Shown: positions 14,562 through 20,002 of the stretch, one piece after another
Layout: every line of letters begins with the position of its first letter
Position numbering within the stretch: the stretch's first letter is position 1
DNA from: CAIYRG01 sp035318785
GTDB lineage: Bacteria; Pseudomonadota; Alphaproteobacteria; Micropepsales; Micropepsaceae
NCBI GenBank assembly: GCA_035318785.1
Contig: DATHDZ010000153.1
Location: 1 to 20,002, forward strand
Direction of reading: 5' to 3'
DNA: 20,002 nt
Made by a program: the position numbers and the translations under genes
The notes under the pieces: model-generated
Databases searched by the model: none
Told to the model about the DNA's origin: nothing
Seen by the model: only the letters and a program-made list of their open reading frames with translations

Positions 14562-15587
14562 ATGCGGCGTGCACATGACATGAGATATGCGCTCGGCATC
14601 GCCACGATTGCGGCGACGGCGTTGTCCGCGACGGTAGGCTTCGCGCAGAGCGATCCGAATTCGGCGCCCAATCCGTATCGCGCCGACGAGGGCTGGGCCA
14701 AGCACGGTATGGGCCGGAATTTCGGATCGACGCCGGGTTTGGCGCTCGACCGGGACGGCAAGAGCCTGTGGGTGTTCGACCGCTGCGGCGGCAACACCTG
14801 CGAGAACTCGAACATCGATCCGGTCACCAAATATGACGCATCGGGCAAAGTGGTGACCACGTTCGGTGCCAAGATGTTTGTTCGCCCGCACGGCGTGACT
14901 GTCGACAACGACGGAAATATCTGGGCAACCGACGGCGCCGGCATTGCGCCCAAAGACGGCAAACCCGGCAAGGGCCAAACCGTCATGAAGTTTTCTCCCG
15001 AGGGCAAGGTGCTTATGACGCTGGGAACGCCTGGCGTGACGGGTGTCGACGGCAGCCATTTCAATGCGCCCTCCGACGTGCTGATCGCGCCCAATGGCGA
15101 CATTTTCATCGCCGATGGCCACGGCGAGAAGACCAATGCGCGCATCGTGAAATTCTCCAAGGACGGAAAGTTCATCAAAGCCTGGGGCAAGGAAGGCAAG
15201 GCGCCGGGCGAATTCGACGAGCCGCATGGGCTGGCGATGGATTCGGCTGGACGGCTGTTCGTCGCCGACCGCGCCAATAGCCGCATCCAGATCTTCGATC
15301 AGGACGGGAAATTCCTCGCCGAATGGAAACAGTTCGGCCGTCCGAGCGGCATCGCCATCGACAAGAACGACGTGATCTATGTCGCCGACTCGCAATCCGA
15401 CGAGAAGGTGAATCCCGGCTTCAAGCAGGGCATCCGCGTCGGCAGCGCCAAGGACGGAAAGGTCACGGCCTATATCCCGGAAAACAAGGATCTCGGCTCG
15501 CTGGAAGCTACCGCCTTTGACGAATCCGGCGATGTCTATGCCGGCTATACGGGCGCGATGAATTTGCGCCGCTTTGTGAAGAAATAG
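14562..15587 (+). CDS. Exported NHL-repeat beta-propeller protein
   Basis: 341 residues. The ATG at 14562 has GGGAGGA seven bases upstream. A Sec signal peptide ends around GFAQ (residue 29). The mature part contains repeated propeller strands: PGLALDRDGKSLWVFD, PHGVTVDNDGNIWATD, PSDVLIAPNGDIFIAD, PHGLAMDSAGRLFVAD and PSGIAIDKNDVIYVAD, each followed by a variant of I-x-K-F/I-F-D-x-x-GK. This is a six-bladed NHL-type propeller as in peptidyl-alpha-hydroxyglycine lyase-like proteins and related periplasmic binders. A CGGNTC pair may form a disulfide. No catalytic assignment is safe. It is similar in architecture to the protein at 18846-19988. Confidence 0.88.
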   Translation: MRRAHDMRYALGIATIAATALSATVGFAQSDPNSAPNPYRADEGWAKHGMGRNFGSTPGLALDRDGKSLWVFDRCGGNTCENSNIDPVTKYDASGKVVTTFGAKMFVRPHGVTVDNDGNIWATDGAGIAPKDGKPGKGQTVMKFSPEGKVLMTLGTPGVTGVDGSHFNAPSDVLIAPNGDIFIADGHGEKTNARIVKFSKDGKFIKAWGKEGKAPGEFDEPHGLAMDSAGRLFVADRANSRIQIFDQDGKFLAEWKQFGRPSGIAIDKNDVIYVADSQSDEKVNPGFKQGIRVGSAKDGKVTAYIPENKDLGSLEATAFDESGDVYAGYTGAMNLRRFVKK

Positions 15588-15611
15588 CAGCGGTTCCGAG
15601 GAGGCCGACGG

Positions 15612-15629
15612 GCGGGGGGTTGTCCCCGC
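15612..15629. other. GC-rich hairpin in the NHL-M28 spacer
   Basis: GCGGGG-GGTTGT-CCCCGC forms a 6-bp stem in the 121-base spacer after the NHL gene. There is no T-run, so it is at best a weak or factor-dependent stop. A TATAAG at 15698-15703 lies too close to the next ATG (15709) to be a normal -10 box. Confidence 0.3.
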
Positions 15630-15708
15630 TCGTTCGCCGCCGGCTCCCCACGCGAGCCCGCGCGCCAGGATCATGGAAATTCGCGCTCGTCTGCCGCTAT
15701 AAGGTGCC

Positions 15709-17559
15709 ATGGCAAAGAGACGTTCCCTCGCCGCCCTCATTGTGGCCGGTCTGCTTGCGGTCTTGGCCGTCTATCTGACGTGGCCGGTGGCGGTTCCCCA
15801 GCCGCGGCCGGCAGCGGAGCTGGTGACCGAGCTCTCGCCCGTTCGCTATCTGAAAGACGTGACCTATCTCGCGAGCGACGAGATGAAAGGTCGGGGGGAC
15901 GGCTCGCCCGAATTGGACAAGGCGGCCGACTATATCGCGGAGCAATTCCGCCTCGCGGGCCTGGCGCCGGCCGGGGAAGGCAACACCTACTTCCAGGGCT
16001 TCGAGATCACGACCGGCGCCGTTCTGGGCGCCAAGAACGAATTCTCCGTCAATGGCACCAATCTGCGGATGAACGACGCGTTCGTGCCGGTCACCTTCTC
16101 GAGCACGGCCGAGTTCGAAGGCCCGCTGGTGTTTGCCGGATACGGCATCACCGCGCCCGAATACAAATATGACGATTACAGCAATATCGATGCCTCGGGA
16201 AAAATCGTCGTGGTGTTCGAGCGCGAGCCGCAGGAAAACGATCCGAAAAGCGTCTTCGCCGGCACCGGGCTGACCGCCCATTCATCCTTCACCAACAAGG
16301 CGATCAATGCGCGGCTGCACGGCGCGAAGGGCATCATCTTCATCGCCCCTCCCTCGCAGGAAAGCGAGGATTTGGGACCCGTGCAGCGGCAGGAAGCCGA
16401 AAGTGACCTCGGCATTTCCGCGGTCCACGCGAAGCGCGCGGTTCTTCTCAAAGCGTTCAAGGATAGCGGCAAGGACCCGGCCGTTCTGCAGCGGGCCATC
16501 GACAAGGACCTCACGCCGCAATCCTTCGCCTTTTCGGGCGCGCGGGCGCGCATCGCCACCGATGTCGTCCGCAGCAGAAAGACGATCCGCAATGTGATCG
16601 GGGCGCTTCCGGGTGCCGACCCCACTTTGAAAGACGAATGGATCGTGGTCGGCGCGCATTACGATCATCTGGGCCTGGGCAATCGCAATTCGCTGGCACC
16701 CTCGCAGATCGGGGAAGTCCATCACGGCGCCGACGACAATGCATCGGGCACGGCGGGCGTGATGGAGTTGGCCCGGATCGCCGCGGAGAACAATCACGCC
16801 TGGAAGCGGTCGGTCCTGTTCATCGCCTTTGCCGGTGAGGAAATCGGCTTGCTGGGCTCATCCGATTTCGCCAATCACCCGACGGTGCCCCTCAAAGGCA
16901 TCGATGCGATGATCAACTTGGATATGATCGGACGCGTCACGAACAATCGCCTCTTCATCGGCGGCGTCGGCACCTCGCCAAGCCTCAAACAGATCGTGGA
17001 AGACCTCAACAAGCCCGCCGGTCTCGACCTCAATTTTTCGGATTCCGGCTATGGATCGAGCGACCACACTTCGTTCAATGCCAAGAAGATACCGGTGCTG
17101 TTCTTCTTCTCCGGGCTCCACACCGATTACCACAAGCCGTCCGACACCGCTGACAAGATCAACGCCGAAGGCGCGGTGAAGGTTCTGTCGGTCGTTTACG
17201 GGACCATCGATCGGCTGGCCACGGACACGCAGCGCCTGCCCTATCACGAGATTGCTCAGCCCCCGCAGGCCGGGCGCGGCGGCGGCGGCGGTTACGGCCC
17301 CTATTTCGGCTCGGTTCCCGATTTCCGCGACGACCTCAAAGGGGTCCTGTTCAGCGATGTCCAGAACAACAGCCCGGCGGCAAAAGCGGGGCTGAAGGCC
17401 GGCGATCTGATGGTGGAGTTCGACGGCAAGCAAATTCTGACGCTCAGCGACTACGCCTATGCGCTGCGCACAAAGAAGCCGGGTGATATCGTAGCCGTGA
17501 TCGTCAAACGCAACGGTCAGGATGTAAAAACCGACGTGACGTTGGAAGCAAGGAGATGA
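15709..17559 (+). CDS. M28 family metallopeptidase with C-terminal PDZ domain
   Basis: 616 residues. An N-terminal hydrophobic segment (residues 8-24) is a signal peptide or anchor, placing the enzyme in the periplasm. Residues 40-300 carry a PA-like inserted domain (VFAGYGITAPEYKYDDY, GAKGIIFI). The M28 catalytic core follows with the two-zinc ligands: His317 in AHYDHLG, Asp343 in GADDNASGT, Glu377/Glu378 in AGEEIGLLG, Asp405 in NLDMIGR and His475 in DYHKPSD, so the site is complete. A Gly-rich linker at about 523-529 leads to a PDZ domain (KGVLFSDVQNNSPAAKAGLK, GD, KPGDIVAVIVKRNG), which may bind peptide C-termini. It is an aminopeptidase-type enzyme, with specificity unknown. The stop codon lies two bases before the next start. 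Confidence 0.95.
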   Translation: MAKRRSLAALIVAGLLAVLAVYLTWPVAVPQPRPAAELVTELSPVRYLKDVTYLASDEMKGRGDGSPELDKAADYIAEQFRLAGLAPAGEGNTYFQGFEITTGAVLGAKNEFSVNGTNLRMNDAFVPVTFSSTAEFEGPLVFAGYGITAPEYKYDDYSNIDASGKIVVVFEREPQENDPKSVFAGTGLTAHSSFTNKAINARLHGAKGIIFIAPPSQESEDLGPVQRQEAESDLGISAVHAKRAVLLKAFKDSGKDPAVLQRAIDKDLTPQSFAFSGARARIATDVVRSRKTIRNVIGALPGADPTLKDEWIVVGAHYDHLGLGNRNSLAPSQIGEVHHGADDNASGTAGVMELARIAAENNHAWKRSVLFIAFAGEEIGLLGSSDFANHPTVPLKGIDAMINLDMIGRVTNNRLFIGGVGTSPSLKQIVEDLNKPAGLDLNFSDSGYGSSDHTSFNAKKIPVLFFFSGLHTDYHKPSDTADKINAEGAVKVLSVVYGTIDRLATDTQRLPYHEIAQPPQAGRGGGGGYGPYFGSVPDFRDDLKGVLFSDVQNNSPAAKAGLKAGDLMVEFDGKQILTLSDYAYALRTKKPGDIVAVIVKRNGQDVKTDVTLEARR

Positions 17560-17561
17560 CA

Positions 17562-18650
17562 ATGAAGCTCACAGGCGTTCTCGCAACCTCCGTCATCACG
17601 GCGTTGGCGCTCGGTCCGGGTTATTCCGCACAGGTCCAGTCTCCCCCGGCGCAGATCCAGAACCCGACCGAGATGCGGATCACCGGCGATCCGAAGGAAG
17701 TGCATCTCAAGAATATCCGGCAGCTCACCTACACCGGTGAAAATGCCGAAGCCTATTTTTCCTATAACGGGCAGAAGATCATCTTCCAGTCCACGCGCGA
17801 GCCATACAAATGCGATCAGCTGTTCACGATGAACAAGGACGGATCGAATGTGCAACTCGTCAGTACCGGGCGCGGCCGCGTCACATGCGGCTATTTCACG
17901 CCGGACGGACAGCGCATCATCTATGCCTCCACCCATCTGGGCTCGCCCGATTGCCCGCCGGTCGCGGACCGTTCGGAAGGCTATGTCTGGGCGATCTATC
18001 CGTCCTTCGACATTTTCTCCGCGAAGACGGATGGCACAGACCTAAAGCGTCTGACCACCACCAATGGCTATGACGCGGAAGGCACGGTTTCGCCCGACGG
18101 GAAGAAGATCCTCTTCACCTCGGCACGCGACGGGGATCTCGAGCTCTACGACATGAACATCGACGGTACGAACCCGCGCCGGCTGACGCATGAACTCGGC
18201 TATGACGGCGGCGCGTGGCATTCGCAGGACGGCCAGTACATCGTATGGCGCGCCAACCGGCCCAAGACGCCCGAAGAGATCAAGCGCTACAAGGACCTGT
18301 TCGCCAAGAATCTGGTGATGCCGGCGAAAATGGAGCTGATGATCATGCGCGCCGACGGCACGCAGCAGAAGCAGCTCACCTCGAACGGGGCCGCGAACTT
18401 CGCGCCCTATTTCCATCCCAATGGGCGGCAGATCATCTTCGCTTCGAACATGTACGATCCGCGCGGCGGGAATTTCGACCTTTTCCTCATCAATCGCGAC
18501 GGCACGGGGCTGCAGCAGATCACTTTCGACAAGAACTTCGACGGCTTCCCGATGTTCACCAATGACGGAAAAGAGCTGATCTGGGAATCCAACCGGCATG
18601 GCAAGACCCCGGGCGAGACGGATGTCTTCATCGCCGATTGGGCGGAGTAA
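17562..18650 (+). CDS. Exported TolB-like (PD40) beta-propeller protein
   Basis: 362 residues. Two in-frame ATGs compete. At 17556 the ATG overlaps the peptidase stop (ATGA) but directly abuts AAGGAG, leaving no spacer; the ATG at 17562 has the same AAGGAG at six bases, so it is chosen. A signal peptide follows (MKLTGVLATSVITALALGPG). Repeated TolB-type strands are visible: FSYNGQKIIFQSTR, FTPDGQRIIYASTH, VSPDGKKILFTSARDGDLEL, SQDGQYIVWRANR, FHPNGRQIIFASN and FTNDGKELIWESNRHG, with G-T-x-x-x-x-L/I-T between. It may accompany the M28 peptidase as a periplasmic binding partner, as judged by the 2-base gap. No lipobox is seen. Confidence 0.9.
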   Translation: MKLTGVLATSVITALALGPGYSAQVQSPPAQIQNPTEMRITGDPKEVHLKNIRQLTYTGENAEAYFSYNGQKIIFQSTREPYKCDQLFTMNKDGSNVQLVSTGRGRVTCGYFTPDGQRIIYASTHLGSPDCPPVADRSEGYVWAIYPSFDIFSAKTDGTDLKRLTTTNGYDAEGTVSPDGKKILFTSARDGDLELYDMNIDGTNPRRLTHELGYDGGAWHSQDGQYIVWRANRPKTPEEIKRYKDLFAKNLVMPAKMELMIMRADGTQQKQLTSNGAANFAPYFHPNGRQIIFASNMYDPRGGNFDLFLINRDGTGLQQITFDKNFDGFPMFTNDGKELIWESNRHGKTPGETDVFIADWAE

Positions 18651-18845
18651 TCGAATCCAAGACATCGTGCCGTGCTGAACGTTCGCTTTCGGCGAGGTCA
18701 GACATTCCCGTCCGTCGCCGGGATCGGCCGATTTTGACCCACTTCAGCCAATAAATCTCGCGCTGAGCTTTGACGACGAGCGTTACCTTTTCAGGCTTTC
18801 ACGTACAGGGTATCTTCGTGCCGAGTACGCAAAGGGAGGAATTGG

Positions 18846-19988
18846 ATGCGTTTCAAAAAAATATTGAAATTCTCGGCTGCGGTCGCGGGCTTATGCTGTC
18901 TTGCCGCCGTTGGCACAGGAATCTCCGCGCCCGCCGCTACCGATGGGCCACCAAAGTATAAATATGATGCGGAGTGGCCCAAACCGTTGCCGAACCATTG
19001 GGCGCTCGGCGGCATCACGGGCCTGTTCGTGGACCAAGATGACCATATCTGGGTGCTCAACCGCCCGCGCGATCTCAAGGAGGACGCGGTCGCAAAAGGT
19101 GAGGCCGAATGCTGCTCCGCTGCCCCCGCAGTCCTGGAATTCGACACGGCCGGCAACCTGCTCAAGGCCTGGGGCAAGCCCGATATGGTGCCGGGTTGGC
19201 CACAGTCCGAGCACACGATTTTCACCGACAAGGAAGGCAACGTCTATATCGCCGGCGCGCAGGCCAACGACACGCTGTTGAAATTCACCGGCGACGGCAA
19301 ATTCGTCAAGGATTTCGGCCACAGAGGCCCGAAGGTCGCGCGCGGCCAGCCGCAGAAACAGGATAATCAGCAGACGGATCTTCTGCTCCGCGGCGTCGCC
19401 GCAGCCACGCTCGATGAAGCCGCCGGCGAAATCTATGTCGCGGATGGCTATCTGAATAAGCGCCTGATGGTTTACGACTGGAATACCGGAAATTTCAAAC
19501 GCGGCTGGGGCGCCTATGGCAAGGCGCTGAGCGAGATCGGCAATGAGGGTCAGCCGGATGTGGGCAAGGAGGGTGAGCCGAGCGCCAAGGACTTCAAGTC
19601 TCCGGTCCACGCGGTTCGCATTTCCAAAGACGGACTCGTCTATGTCGGCGATCGGTCCGGCAATCGCATCCAGGTGTTCACCAAGCAAGGCAAGTTCGAG
19701 AAGGAATTCTATATCGCCCGGAACACCAAAATCCGCGGCACCGCAGGGTCGGTGGACTTCTCGCCCGATCCGCAGCAGAAATATATCTTTATCGCGGATA
19801 TCGCCAACTCCACGGTATGGGAGCTGGATCGCCAGACAGGCCAGGTTGTGCAGAGAATCGGACGTCCGGGCCGCGAAGGCGGCGCCTTCGGCCTGCTCCA
19901 TGTGGCGTTCATGGATTCCAAGGGCAATCTGTACACGGGCGAAGTCGGCGAAACCAGCCGCGTGCAGAAGTTCTCGCCCATGAAGTGA
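18846..19988 (+). CDS. Exported NHL-like beta-propeller protein
   Basis: 380 residues. ATG at 18846 with GGGAGGA five bases upstream. A signal peptide ends near ISAPAA (residue 31). Propeller strands appear as ITGLFVDQDDHIWVLNRP, HTIFTDKEGNVYIAG, DEAAGEIYVADGYLNKRLMV, AVRISKDGLVYVGDRSGNR and VAFMDSKGNLYTGE, with KFTGDGKFVKDFG-type connectors. A CC pair sits at about residues 82-83 (ECCSAAP). It shares architecture with the NHL protein at 14562 but not obvious close identity, so paralogy is uncertain. It is preceded by a 195-base spacer without a clear promoter. The stop at 19988 is inside the window. Confidence 0.87.
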   Translation: MRFKKILKFSAAVAGLCCLAAVGTGISAPAATDGPPKYKYDAEWPKPLPNHWALGGITGLFVDQDDHIWVLNRPRDLKEDAVAKGEAECCSAAPAVLEFDTAGNLLKAWGKPDMVPGWPQSEHTIFTDKEGNVYIAGAQANDTLLKFTGDGKFVKDFGHRGPKVARGQPQKQDNQQTDLLLRGVAAATLDEAAGEIYVADGYLNKRLMVYDWNTGNFKRGWGAYGKALSEIGNEGQPDVGKEGEPSAKDFKSPVHAVRISKDGLVYVGDRSGNRIQVFTKQGKFEKEFYIARNTKIRGTAGSVDFSPDPQQKYIFIADIANSTVWELDRQTGQVVQRIGRPGREGGAFGLLHVAFMDSKGNLYTGEVGETSRVQKFSPMK

Positions 19989-20002
19989 TCGAATTTTTGG
20001 TC

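Noticed and set aside
14487..15740. 417-residue minus-strand frame over the NHL gene
   Set aside because: It is antisense to clear propeller repeats with a signal peptide and ribosome site.
18891..19901. 336-residue minus-strand frame over the last gene
   Set aside because: It is the antisense shadow of the second NHL-like protein.

Overview
This window is high-GC DNA from an alphaproteobacterium. The evidence is the compact minus-strand run aroA-cmk-rpsA, with a divergent TIGR02300-family (FYDL-motif, Glu-rich) protein and tRNA-Ala beside it. Many small genes are of kinds common in Rhizobiales-like genomes, and there is a textbook alphaproteobacterial general-stress (sigma-EcfG) promoter. 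I cannot name the genus; a soil or plant-associated Bradyrhizobium-like or Micropepsales-like organism would fit.

Layout. 1-2136: the start of an exported c-type cytochrome (minus, cut by the window edge) diverges from a large oxalate/formate-type MFS transporter; a short perfect palindrome lies between them. 2141-2282: a composite GC-rich palindromic element, then the rho-independent terminator of rpsA. 2301-6217: rpsA, cmk and aroA (minus), the last two overlapping by 4 bases. 6339-6901: the TIGR02300 protein and tRNA-Ala(GGC), both on plus.

6981-11658 is accessory-looking: many short genes on both strands, including several microproteins of 40-62 residues. In it are a small hypothetical protein, a DUF883/ElaB-like membrane protein with a perfect GGAAC-N16-CGTT promoter, a two-TM coiled-coil protein, an exported protein of unknown function, a tiny exported cytochrome c and a GNAT acetyltransferase.

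11867-19988 is dominated by exported proteins: a Tat-exported alpha/beta hydrolase with a Cys nucleophile, a small winged-helix-like protein, a secreted cupin, an RcnB-family protein, an NHL-type beta-propeller, an M28 metallopeptidase with a PDZ domain, a TolB-like beta-propeller and a second NHL-like propeller. Core housekeeping thus sits on the left and periplasmic, stress-related accessory genes on the right. How the exported proteins cooperate, if they do, cannot be read from sequence alone. I found no transposase, integrase, CRISPR array or phage gene.
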